Positions 1 through 6,513 are shown, counted from the stretch's first letter. The stretch is 6,688 nt of DNA from CAYRWK01 sp964427965 (GCA_964427965.1 CAYRWK010000042.1:1-6688); one strand, 5' to 3'. Made by a program: numbers and translations. Notes: generated by a model not told the origin, from the sequence alone.

Positions 1-382
1 CCATTTCCATCGGCGCTAAGGGAACCTTTGAGCTCCTGCGTTACCTTTTAGCAGGATACCGCCCCAGTAAAACTGCCTGCCAGACATTGTCCTCTTCGCA
101 GGTAATGCGAAACAGTTAGGCTTGCAGAGTTAACAGAGAGGTGTTTCATTGACGTTTGGGTTTAAAGCCAAACTCCCTCCTACACTACACAATTAACGCC
201 ACTTACCAATGCCAAGCTGCAGTGAAGCTCCACGGGGTCTTTTTGTCCAACAACGAGTAACCGGCATCTTCACCGGTAGTTTTATTTCACCGAGTTCATG
301 GTTAAGAGAGTGCTCAAGTCGTTATGCTTTTCGTGCGGGTCGTAACTTACACGACAAGGGATTACGCTACCATAGAACAGTT
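1..382 (-). rRNA. rrl: 23S rRNA, 3' exon (partial, 3' end outside window)
   Basis: This is the part of large-subunit rRNA downstream of the group I intron, read on the minus strand. The complement of 340-382 carries the conserved stretch after helix 69 (GGUAGCG, then CCUUGUCG, then the GACCCGCACG region). The complement of about 229-245 has the conserved 'GACCCCGUGGAGCUUCACUG' type segment, and the complement of about 59-92 the 'ACUGGGGCGGU' segment of domain V. By comparison with E. coli from memory, the exon covers roughly positions 1918 to about 2300. The peptidyl-transferase loop and the 3' end lie beyond the left edge. The first exon base is 382, fixed by P10 pairing and by the intron's terminal G at 383. 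Any open reading frame here is a shadow of the rRNA. Confidence 0.96.
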
Positions 383-1172
383 CTTTTTTGTTGCAACCAC
401 AATATAAACTATTGTGGAGGTCTAAACATTTCTGCTAGACACTGCATATCGCTATGCAGATCGGACTATATCATTCCGTTAATCAACGGACCTGGCGTAT
501 AGTCTCTGAGGATTCTTCAAAAACGTCTGCGATAGAGTATTTTCTTTTTCTACCTTTTCCTTCGTTAAGTTTTTCTCTTACTAACATAATTCTATATAAG
601 GAATCGTTGTTTAGTGGCCTTTTAATAGCCAAATAACAGATTTCCTTAAATAATTGATAGTTTTTTCGCTTTGTAGGCGAAAGAAAGTCAAACTGATCAA
701 AGAAAGGTATTACTTTATCAACAATATCCTCCGGCTTTGTAACATCGTAAGAATATATTCCATCACATTTTCGAGTTTTGATTATCCCACAGCCTAACGT
801 CTTTTTTAAGATATCCAAAACACTAATATCTTTTTGAGAAACGTTGAAACTGAGAACAACCTGCCACCCGATTTTGTAATCATTCTTACGCCTAAGTGAG
901 ACATTAAAACTGCCCTCACCATCGACAAAACCTGCGAGATAATGTCCGACATTTCGAAGTCTTTCCTGCTGATTGTCCGCACTTGATACATTTTCACTAA
1001 ACATACCCGAATGATATCCGAATATTTATAGTAGTACAAGATACTTTTCTCTACTGTTAGTAGACACCGCTGTTAAGCGGACGGAGTTTCCAGCATATAG
1101 CCAAGTTTTGCACTTACCATCGCATAAATGATAAATGGAAGGGTTTCCACCTTCGTAACTACAACTGTATTT
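383..1172 (-). ncRNA. Group I self-splicing intron in 23S rRNA, site L1917
   Basis: This is a complete 790-nt ribozyme that should excise itself from pre-23S rRNA. Pairings seen on the minus strand are as follows. P1: exon GUAACUAU (1180-1173) with GUAGUUAC (1162-1155), U.G at the splice site. P10: ACAGUU (1168-1163) with exon AACUGU (382-377). P3: CUUGGC (1105-1100) with GCCAGG (496-491). P4: UGCUG (1095-1091) with CAGUA (1056-1052). P7: GACUAU (504-499) with AUAGUC (469-464). P8: CCGUU/AACGG (489-476). P9: a 7-bp stem with a GCGA loop (459-442). P9.1: 440-420. P9.2: 417-397. The R element CAGAGACUA and the S element GAUAUAGUCC are canonical. The intron ends in G (383). The LAGLIDADG gene sits between P4 and R, that is, in the P6 region. 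Group I introns are known at L1917 in other bacteria such as Coxiella. The subgroup was not assigned. Confidence 0.96.
483..1004 (-). CDS. LAGLIDADG homing endonuclease (intron-encoded)
   Basis: This 173-residue protein belongs to the single-motif LAGLIDADG family (I-CreI type), whose members act as homodimers that cut an intronless rRNA gene so that repair copies the intron into it. The motif LAGFVDGEG is at residues 23-31; E30 matches the metal-binding acidic residue (D20 of I-CreI). It is followed by a beta-rich DNA-contact segment with GWQVVLSFNVSQKD, resembling I-CreI LSLTFQVTQK, then FDFLSPTKRKNYQLFKEI and a C-terminal SSETIRQV resembling I-CreI SETVRAV. The length is close to I-CreI (163 aa). 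The ATG at 1004 is the only sensible start, because an in-frame TAA lies about eight codons upstream; no strong ribosome binding site is seen. The last residues are encoded by the ribozyme's R/P7 and P3 strands, and the stop lies in the P8 loop. The frame is intact, so the enzyme may be active. Its likely target is the intronless helix 69 sequence. Confidence 0.93.
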   Translation of the reverse strand: MFSENVSSADNQQERLRNVGHYLAGFVDGEGSFNVSLRRKNDYKIGWQVVLSFNVSQKDISVLDILKKTLGCGIIKTRKCDGIYSYDVTKPEDIVDKVIPFFDQFDFLSPTKRKNYQLFKEICYLAIKRPLNNDSLYRIMLVREKLNEGKGRKRKYSIADVFEESSETIRQVR

Positions 1173-3200
1173 ATAGTTACTGCTGCCGTTCACCCGAGCT
1201 TATACCGAAAGCTAACCACTCAAGGTGGATCACCTCCAGCTTTAACTTACGGGCACTGGGCAAGCATCGGCCCTTATACCTCCTCTTGCGAGTTGAGCAA
1301 AGACCTGTGTTTTTGTTAAACAGTCGCTTGAGCCATTTCTGTGCCCCCTGCCTTGCGACAGGGCATCCTTTTCCCTAAGTTACGGATGTAATTTGCCTAG
1401 TTCCTCAACCATGATTTTCCCGTTCACCTTGGTATTCTCTACCCATCTACCTGTGTCGGATTACGGTACGAGTACTGTATGATCTCCCTAGAAGATTTTC
1501 TTGGAAGCAAAAGTCAGCTAGATTTCTGCCTTGCGGCAAATTACCCTAAGCTTGTATAAACGCCTGTGCGGATTTTCCTACACAGACTGACTCGCTTTTG
1601 GGGCCCAAATCCATAATGGGCCTAGCCTATCACGCTCCGTCCCTCCATTGGTCAAACGATCATACAGCAGTGCAGGAATATTAACCTGCTATCCATCGGC
1701 TACGCCTTTCGGCCTGACCTTAGGGTCGACTAACCCTCCGTTGACTGCCATAGCGGAGGAACCCTTAGACTTTTGGTGGGGTGGGTTTTCACCACCCTTT
1801 CGTTACTCAATCTAGCATTCTCTCTTGATGACGCTCCAGCATGCCTCACGACACACCTTCACAGCAGACATCAATGCTCCCCTACCATTCAACCTGCAAA
1901 ATGCAGGCAAATCCACGGCTTCGGTTCTTTGCTTCAGCCCCGTTAAATCGTCGGCGCAAAATCGTTAAACTAGTGAGCTGTTACGCTTTCTTTAAAGGAT
2001 GGCTGCTTCTGAGCCAACCTCCTAGCTGTCTAAACAATTTCACTTCCTTGCCCACTAAGCAAAGATTAGGGACCTTATCCGGTGGTCTGGGTTGTTTCCC
2101 TCTTGTACCACGAGATTGCCCCGCAGTACTGACTCCCAACAAACAGCTTTGCGCATTCGGAGTTTGGTATAGGTGGGTACACTTGCGCGCCCCAACCCAT
2201 TTCAGTATCTCTACCTCGCAAAGCCTACACTGTTGAGGCTATACCTAAATATATTTCGGGGAGAGCCAGCTATCGCCAAGTTCGATTGACGTTTCATCCC
2301 TAACCACAGGTCATCCGAGCGCTTTTCAACGCACACCGGTTCGGTCCTCCATTCGCATTTCGGCGAACTTCAACCTGCCCATGGTTAGCTCACATGGCTT
2401 CTGGTCTGAGTGCTACGTACTTGTTGCCCTTTTAAGACTTGGTTTCCCTTCGCCTCCGCCACTTAGTGGCTTAAGCTTGCACGTAGCAATAACTCGCTAG
2501 ATCATTCTTCAATAGGCACGGCATCACCCGGCGCGAGGCCAGGCTTTACCAGCTTGTCTGTATACGGTTTCAGTATCTATTTCACTCCCCTACACGGGGT
2601 TCTTTTCACCATTCCCTCACGGTACTTGTTCACTATCGGTGTCTTTGCGTATTTAGCCTTACCAGTAGGTCCTGGTTTCTTCACACAGGGTTATACGTGC
2701 CCCATGCTACTTTGGATAAACCCAAGAAGGTATTTTTGTTTCGAATACGAGGCTATTACTCTCTACGGCCTAACTTTCCAGTTATGTTCTTCTACAAAAA
2801 TACTTTTTTACTTCTTCCGGCCTGTTACATCCGGCGCAGGCTTTCCTAAACCCCCAATATTAACTAGAAGACAGAACACTAAAAGTGCTCAGTCTCCAGG
2901 TTAATCTTGAGTTTGGGCTATTTCCCTTTCGCTCGCCGCTACTAAGGAAATGACAAATTCTGTTTTTATTCCTTCCAGCTACTAAGTTGTTTCAGTTCGC
3001 TGAGTACCCGTCAAATCACCTATGTTCGCACAAGGCGAATTTCAGTGATAGACAACTTCGTATTACTACGAGTTAGGTTTCCCCATTCGGACATCCCCGG
3101 TTAATATCGCTTTTTGGCAGCTCACCGAGGCTTAACGCAGCCTAATACGTCCTTCATCGGCACAAAGACCCAAGGCATCCACCATATACATTAATTATCT
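1173..3200 (-). rRNA. rrl: 23S rRNA, 5' exon
   Basis: These are domains I to IV of large-subunit rRNA on the minus strand, ending at U1917 (position 1173). Landmarks seen as the complement are the 5' region GGUGGAUGCCUUGG (near 3183-3170), GAUGUCCGAAUGGGGAAACC (near 3099-3080), the CUCCCCGAAAU segment (near 2265-2252), the UUAAAGAAAGCGUAA segment (near 1997-1983), and GUAACUAU at the intron junction. The sequence runs co-linear with E. coli 23S as remembered, with only small helix-length differences, and no second large insertion was found in this exon. The 5' boundary is estimated from the spacing to GGUGG and may be off by several bases. The only tRNA gene close upstream is tRNA-Ala. Confidence 0.95.
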
Positions 3201-3227
3201 TTTTTATTGGTTGAGTATTACTCTCAT

Positions 3228-3244
3228 TTTATTCAATGAATAAA
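3228..3244. other. AT-rich hairpin in the tRNA-Ala to 23S spacer
   Basis: A perfect 7-bp inverted repeat TTTATTC / GAATAAA around a 3-nt loop lies in the roughly 125-bp spacer between tRNA-Ala and the start of 23S. It contains no G-C-rich stem and no following T run on the minus strand, so it does not look like a terminator. It may be part of pre-23S leader folding or chance in AT-rich DNA. Nothing else is recognisable in this spacer. Confidence 0.3.
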
Positions 3245-3326
3245 TTGTTGTTGGTTTTGCCTAGATTAAATAAATTAACCTAAGCTAACCTTCGAGATTT
3301 CATATTCAGTTTACAAAGTGCGAGCT

Positions 3327-3402
3327 TGGTGGACCCTAGGAGACTCGAACTCCTCACCCCAGCGATGCAAACGCTGTGCTCTACCAGATGAGCTAAGGGC
3401 CC
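3327..3402 (-). tRNA. tRNA-Ala (anticodon UGC)
   Basis: This is a complete 76-nt cloverleaf on the minus strand with encoded CCA. The acceptor GGGCCCU pairs with AGGGUCC (one G.U). The D arm is GCUC/GAGC. The anticodon stem CAGCG/CGCUG encloses the loop UUUGCAU with anticodon UGC (3369-3367). The T arm AGGAG/CUCCU encloses UUCGAGU. The discriminator is A. The gene has the same orientation as 23S and lies about 125 bp upstream of it, the conserved tRNA-Ala-23S order of bacterial spacers. Its usual partner tRNA-Ile is 1.7 kb away on the opposite strand. The tRNA is likely transcribed together with 23S. Confidence 0.98.
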
Positions 3403-3434
3403 TAAGGATCCGTAAAAACATCAACACGGATAGG

Positions 3435-3463
3435 GCGACAGGCGAACCTAACCATTGTATAAT
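3435..3463 (+). promoter_or_regulatory. Putative sigma70-type promoter for the rel gene
   Basis: A perfect -10 TATAAT (3458-3463) lies 17 bp after gcGACA (3435-3440), which matches four of six -35 bases. Transcription would start near 3470, leaving an approximately 90-nt leader before the rel ATG at 3560. The ten bases around the -10 (TTGTATAATG) recur exactly in the putative tRNA-Ile promoter at 5053-5062, region 5033-5060. Confidence 0.55.
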
Positions 3464-3484
3464 GCGCTACTAGATTTTTGTAAT
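3456..3484 (-). promoter_or_regulatory. Possible minus-strand promoter for tRNA-Ala-23S
   Basis: On the minus strand, ATTACA (3484-3479, four of six -35 bases) is followed after 17 bp by TATACA (3461-3456, four of six -10 bases), which would start transcription near 3449, about 47 nt before tRNA-Ala. The -10 overlaps the plus-strand TATAAT of the rel promoter, so the element would be bidirectional with shared -10 DNA. The match is weak by itself. The context supports it, because 23S needs its own promoter if 16S transcription stops at the hairpin at 6369-6389. Confidence 0.33.
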
Positions 3485-3532
3485 TTTGGGAAATCAGAGC
3501 TTCGTAAAAGAAGGGTGACTTTCCATTCCGTG

Positions 3533-3550
3533 GGAGTAAGTTAACACTCC
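3533..3550 (+). other. Small stem-loop just upstream of the rel start
   Basis: GGAGT (3533-3537) can pair with ACTCC (3546-3550) around an 8-nt loop containing most of the palindrome GTTAAC. The only purine-rich, Shine-Dalgarno-like bases before rel are in this stem. They are about 22 nt from the ATG, too far for ordinary use, so rel appears to lack a standard ribosome binding site. The stem is short and may be chance. Confidence 0.25.
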
Positions 3551-3559
3551 AAAAACAAG

Positions 3560-4996
3560 ATGTCAATAGAAAACAATAACAAAATAGAAGAAGCAAAAAA
3601 CTTTGCAATTCAGGTTCATACAGGACACAAGAGAAAGAGTGGCGAAGATTATTATGTTCATACTTTTAGAGTGTATGAAAAGCTTAAAGAAATAGGTATT
3701 GAAGAGGAAAGTACTTTGGTTGCGGCAATTCTCCATCAGACTTTAGATTTTTCTGACACATTGACGAATGAGCTAGAAAAGCGCTTTGGTAGTGAGGTTT
3801 TGGGCATTATTCAAAACTATAAAAAACTTTCAGATATGCAAATAGAGCACGAGAGCCCCATGAATCTTAATGAAAAATATATTATGCAGGCAATCATTAA
3901 CATGGCGGAAGATATGAGAACGATTGTGATTAGACTGGCAGATAAAATCGACAATTTGGAGACATCTTTGGTTCTTTCTAAAGAAAAACGTGAGTTAGCC
4001 GCTAAAAAAGCTTTGATGCTATATTCCCCACTGGCAAGAATCATAGGGGTGAGAAAGTTAGCAACACAGCTTGAGAACAATGCGTTTAAAATATTAGATC
4101 CGGGGGAATATGCTAAGTTAGAAAAAATCATGGAGAAAAAAACGTATCATCTACGAAAAGCTATTAAAGATACGGAATCTTCCGTCAGTCAGATTCTAAA
4201 AGATCAGCGTATTGAGGCAAAGTTCCAAAGCAGAATTAAGCATCTGTATGGTATTTTTCGTAAGGGTAAGTTTTTAAATACTATCGGAAAAAATCCCGGT
4301 GGAAACTACGAAGACATATACGATACAGGCGCTCTAAGAATAATTGTCAACAAAATCGATGAGTGTTATACGGTAGAAAATATTTTAAAAGAGTTAATGG
4401 AACATATTCCGTCTGAACGTGATGATTACATAAAAATTCCAAGGGAGTCCGGATATCAATCTATACATAATACCTTTAAGGTTACTAAGGATATTTGTAT
4501 TGAAGTGCAGATTAGAACGCATGACATGCACGAAAACAGTGAGTATGGGCCGGCTTCACATTTGCTATACAAAGTGTCGGATAAAGACGCCAAATCTTCG
4601 GCTGCTCATAAATTTAAAAAATATTTAACAAAAAACCCTAATTGGTTTAAGGATCTGCAGTTTATTAATATGGCTCAAGATCCGGAGGCTGGGTTTAAAC
4701 CTACTACACCTTTTAGCAAAAACGTGTACGCCTTTACACCAAAAGGTGACATTATTGAGCTTCCAAAAGGCTCAAATATTATTGATTTTGCTTACGCTTT
4801 GCATACTGATCTTGGAAATGCGTGTATTGGGGGTTTTATAAATGGTCAGCTGGTTAAACTTACTTATGAAATTATGGATGGTGATAGAGTGGAAATTAAA
4901 TCGTTTAAGGGTAAAACTAAACCTAGCAAGGATTGGTTGGAAATAGTGAAAACCCCAAGGGCGAGGATGGAAATTAAAAAAGCACTTAAGATGTAG
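3560..4996 (+). CDS. RelA/SpoT-type (p)ppGpp synthetase with degenerate hydrolase domain
   Basis: This 478-residue cytosolic enzyme is expected to transfer pyrophosphate from ATP to GDP/GTP, making the stringent-response alarmone (p)ppGpp. Domains in order are an HD-like region (about 10-150), a synthetase domain (about 210-340) and a TGS domain (about 388-448). Synthetase signatures are kept: RIKHLYGI (225-232), YDTGALRIIV (254-263), GYQSIHN (298-304), EVQIRT with E315, and HENSEYG (324-330). The TGS region reads VYAFTPKGDIIELPKGS and FAYALHTDLGNACIGG. In the hydrolase region H34, H59 and D128 of the metal site remain, but the family motif HDxxED reads HQTLDF (59-64), so hydrolysis is probably lost. 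The zinc-finger and ACT/RRM domains of full-length Rel (700-750 aa) are absent; the protein stops soon after DWLEIVKTPRARMEI. The ATG at 3560 fits the family N terminus. The gene is divergent from tRNA-Ala-23S and codirectional with tRNA-Ile. Confidence 0.93.
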   Translation: MSIENNNKIEEAKNFAIQVHTGHKRKSGEDYYVHTFRVYEKLKEIGIEEESTLVAAILHQTLDFSDTLTNELEKRFGSEVLGIIQNYKKLSDMQIEHESPMNLNEKYIMQAIINMAEDMRTIVIRLADKIDNLETSLVLSKEKRELAAKKALMLYSPLARIIGVRKLATQLENNAFKILDPGEYAKLEKIMEKKTYHLRKAIKDTESSVSQILKDQRIEAKFQSRIKHLYGIFRKGKFLNTIGKNPGGNYEDIYDTGALRIIVNKIDECYTVENILKELMEHIPSERDDYIKIPRESGYQSIHNTFKVTKDICIEVQIRTHDMHENSEYGPASHLLYKVSDKDAKSSAAHKFKKYLTKNPNWFKDLQFINMAQDPEAGFKPTTPFSKNVYAFTPKGDIIELPKGSNIIDFAYALHTDLGNACIGGFINGQLVKLTYEIMDGDRVEIKSFKGKTKPSKDWLEIVKTPRARMEIKKALKM

Positions 4997-5032
4997 TGTG
5001 AGTTAGTAGAGTTATTAGTAGTGTTAGGGGTA

Positions 5033-5060
5033 TTGCAGGGTAAAAACAAGCTTGTATAAT
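5033..5060 (+). promoter_or_regulatory. Putative promoter for tRNA-Ile
   Basis: A perfect -10 TATAAT (5055-5060) lies 16 bp after TTGCAG (5033-5038, a weak -35). A 10-bp palindrome ACAAGCTTGT (5046-5055) ends at the first base of the -10 and could be an operator or chance. Transcription would begin near 5067, about 42 nt before the tRNA. The -10 context TTGTATAATG is identical to that of the rel promoter. No clear terminator for rel is visible between 4997 and this site, so the tRNA might also receive read-through from rel. Confidence 0.5.
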
Positions 5061-5108
5061 GTACGAGTCTAAGTTGAAAATTTAATTGTTTATGATGATT
5101 TTATTCGG

Positions 5109-5185
<77 letters not shown>

Positions 5186-5192
5186 GCACTTA

Positions 5193-5841
5193 CTATTTAA
5201 ACCTATCGTTTTCTTCTAAATCCTTACATCTATCTATCACATATTGTCTCGATTTTGATGAAGAAACGAGATGATCATAAGCTTTGCTGAATTTAGTCAT
5301 CTGTTCAGCATCTGAACCATAAAAAATGGTTTTCACTCCACCCATAAAAGCATCTATATGCTTTCTTCGTATAACTATTAAAGTCAAAGAGACTCGCAAT
5401 CTCAGGGCTACTTTTTTGCCATTCAGAAATTGTGTAAGCTAATTGCTCTTCGGCATATCTATAATCATATTCCGTAAGCAGTCTGGCAGCTAAAACAGAT
5501 GCTGGATCATAATCACTCTTGGAAAACCTTTCTGTATGAAACAAAACATCGTTCATAATATCTGATTGGTCAAGCATTGCCTCAGTATGTTTGAAACTCT
5601 CTCCCGAAAGGGAACGTTGTATTTCCCAGAAATCCTTACTTTTTTCACTGGGTAGTAATTTTTTTACACCATCAAAGAAACATCCGTTAGATTCTTTTAA
5701 TGAGATCTGCAAAGTTTCCTGCACACGAGTTTTTCGCACTTCGTGAAAAAAAGATTTAAAGATTTTCTCATTTTCGTAAGGATCCTCTTTAGAAACACTA
5801 TCTCCTATCTTACCCACCAGCTCTGATATATCGTTTCTCAT
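5193..5841 (-). pseudogene. Frameshifted gene of unknown function
   Basis: I do not recognise this family. The upstream frame starts at ATG 5841 (MRNDISELVGKIGDSV) and runs to about 5362. If read on, it gives an aromatic, out-of-frame-looking tail (CFYGWSENHFLWFRC) and stops at 5305. The next frame continues with a natural-looking charged helix-rich sequence (KHIDAFMGG, AEQMTKFSKAYDHLVSS) to a TAG at 5193. Joining them at the minus-strand AAGAAAG (5367-5361) by removing one base gives TKK-HIDAF and a protein of about 215 residues without an internal stop. The downstream part has no ATG before the join (only a TTG at 5399). The longer GTG start at 5889 would overlap an extended -10 promoter, so ATG 5841 is preferred. 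The protein looks soluble and largely alpha-helical, with no signal peptide or membrane segment. The extra base could be a true mutation, a programmed shift or an assembly error. Confidence 0.6.
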
Positions 5842-5879
5842 AGTATATTCTTCATTAAAAAAAGGGGAGTCATAGAGAA

Positions 5880-5914
5880 AGTATAACACTTGAAAAAATC
5901 TAAATAAGATTATA
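5880..5914 (-). promoter_or_regulatory. Possible minus-strand promoter(s) for the frameshifted gene
   Basis: Two -10-like elements lie between the Nudix stop and the next gene on the minus strand: TATAAT (5914-5909, with only a poor -35 inside the end of the Nudix gene) and an extended -10 TGTTATACT (5888-5880). The second would start transcription near 5873, upstream of ATG 5841 and downstream of the alternative GTG at 5889. The gene may also be read from the Nudix transcript, since only 83 bp separate the Nudix stop from ATG 5841. Confidence 0.35.
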
Positions 5915-5924
5915 TTTTTGAGGA

Positions 5925-6341
5925 TTAAAGTCCAAGAAACTTAGCAACAACAGGATCCATATCGGTAGTAAAGTAATTTGTAAGATCAGAGGGATTAACC
6001 CACTTCATCTCTTTTATTTCATGTACGGCTTGGATAACAACAACTTTAGGTGAGGCTAGTTCACATTCGTAATAGTTTAAATGGACATAAGGTAGGGGGT
6101 AAACGCGTTCGGAGATTTTTTTACCAAGTTTTATTAAAAAACCTGTTTCGGCTCTAACTTCTCTTGTTAAGGCTTCTTCATGGGATTCGTTGTCGCCAAC
6201 AGCCCCACCGGGAAAAACCCAGGTCAGCTTTTGGTCATTTACTGCTTTTTCTACGTGTAGTCTATTAACAATCAAAACCTTACCGGTCTTGTTTTTAAGA
6301 ATACACAAAGCAACTTCTAATGGTTTTGTTTCATCAGACAT
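5925..6341 (-). CDS. Nudix hydrolase
   Basis: This 138-residue protein is a single-domain member of the Nudix (MutT-like) family, metal-dependent enzymes that cleave pyrophosphate bonds in nucleoside diphosphates linked to another group. The Nudix box G-x5-E-x7-R-E-V-x-A-E-x-G-F occupies residues 46-68, preceded by WVFPG. E61 and E65 are the expected metal ligands; the first E of the usual EE pair is alanine (A64), a variation seen in active family members. The C-terminal EMKWVNPSDL (111-120) is the usual closing strand and helix. The length is typical. Substrate cannot be read from the sequence; dNTP or NTP sanitation, capped-RNA or alarmone cleavage are all possible. The ATG at 6341 fits the family N terminus (strand EVALCILKNKTGKVLIVNR); no good ribosome binding site precedes it. 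It is the first gene after 16S on the same strand, separated from it by a putative terminator. Confidence 0.92.
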   Translation of the reverse strand: MSDETKPLEVALCILKNKTGKVLIVNRLHVEKAVNDQKLTWVFPGGAVGDNESHEEALTREVRAETGFLIKLGKKISERVYPLPYVHLNYYECELASPKVVVIQAVHEIKEMKWVNPSDLTNYFTTDMDPVVAKFLGL

Positions 6342-6360
6342 AATTTATAGAATTGCAAAC

Positions 6361-6389
6361 ATATAAAACTTGAGAATCTTTCTCTCAAG
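6361..6389 (-). terminator. Putative intrinsic terminator downstream of 16S
   Basis: On the minus strand a perfect 7-bp stem CTTGAGA / TCTCAAG (arms 6389-6383 and 6375-6369, 7-nt loop) is followed at once by TTTTATAT (6368-6361). This is the layout of a modest intrinsic terminator for transcription coming from 16S. It lies about 210 nt past the 16S 3' end and only about 20 nt before the Nudix ATG. If it works, 16S and 23S are not one transcript. The stem is not very G-C rich, so termination may be partial. Confidence 0.5.
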
Positions 6390-6417
6390 AAGCAGAAGGC
6401 AAAAAGAATGCTCGTTT

Positions 6418-6513
6418 GTGGATTTGAAGCTTATCCACTAACTCACCCAAAACTTATCGTGAGTGACAAGTTTTTAATAATACTGTGTTTTTTGGGTTTG
6501 TATTACACAGTAT
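6418..6513. other. Two stem-loops in the 16S 3' flanking region
   Basis: The approximately 255-bp stretch between the Nudix start and 16S holds no convincing gene. It contains GTGGAT / ATCCAC (6418-6423 with 6433-6438, 9-nt loop) and a perfect 9-bp ATACTGTGT / ACACAGTAT (6480-6488 with 6505-6513, 16-nt loop), in addition to the terminator-like hairpin at 6369-6389. Neither is followed by a strong T run on the minus strand, so they are more likely structure in the 16S 3' trailer or processing signals than terminators. Confidence 0.4.

Noticed and set aside
209..636. Plus-strand open frames 209-502 and 454-636.
   Set aside because: They cross the 23S 3' exon, the intron core and the endonuclease gene on the other strand; the structured RNA and the LAGLIDADG frame account for the region.
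806..1039. Minus-strand 77-residue frame overlapping the endonuclease start.
   Set aside because: It is an alternative frame of the endonuclease gene and lacks any motif; the LAGLIDADG frame is clearly the coding one.
1841..2904. Open reading frames on the plus strand such as 1841-2236 and 2554-2904.
   Set aside because: They lie antisense to conserved 23S rRNA and their translations show no protein-like features; the rRNA explains the sequence.
1173..3200. A second intron or intervening sequence in the 23S 5' exon, suspected because the exon is about 100 nt longer than the E. coli equivalent.
   Set aside because: Walking along the exon, conserved blocks follow one another in order without a large gap; the excess fits helix-length variation and the uncertain 5' end.
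3402..3608. Minus-strand 68-residue frame with a hydrophobic leucine/phenylalanine-rich start.
   Set aside because: It overlaps the rel start, the divergent promoter region and the first base of tRNA-Ala; its hydrophobicity comes from reading the complement of A-rich rel codons.
3817..4131. Minus-strand 104-residue frame inside rel (and another at 4864-5049).
   Set aside because: They are shadows of the strongly supported rel frame.
4997..5040. Repeated GTTAGTAG / TTAGTAGTG-like bases after the rel stop.
   Set aside because: Units are short and irregular, with no clear direct-repeat structure and no terminator stem.
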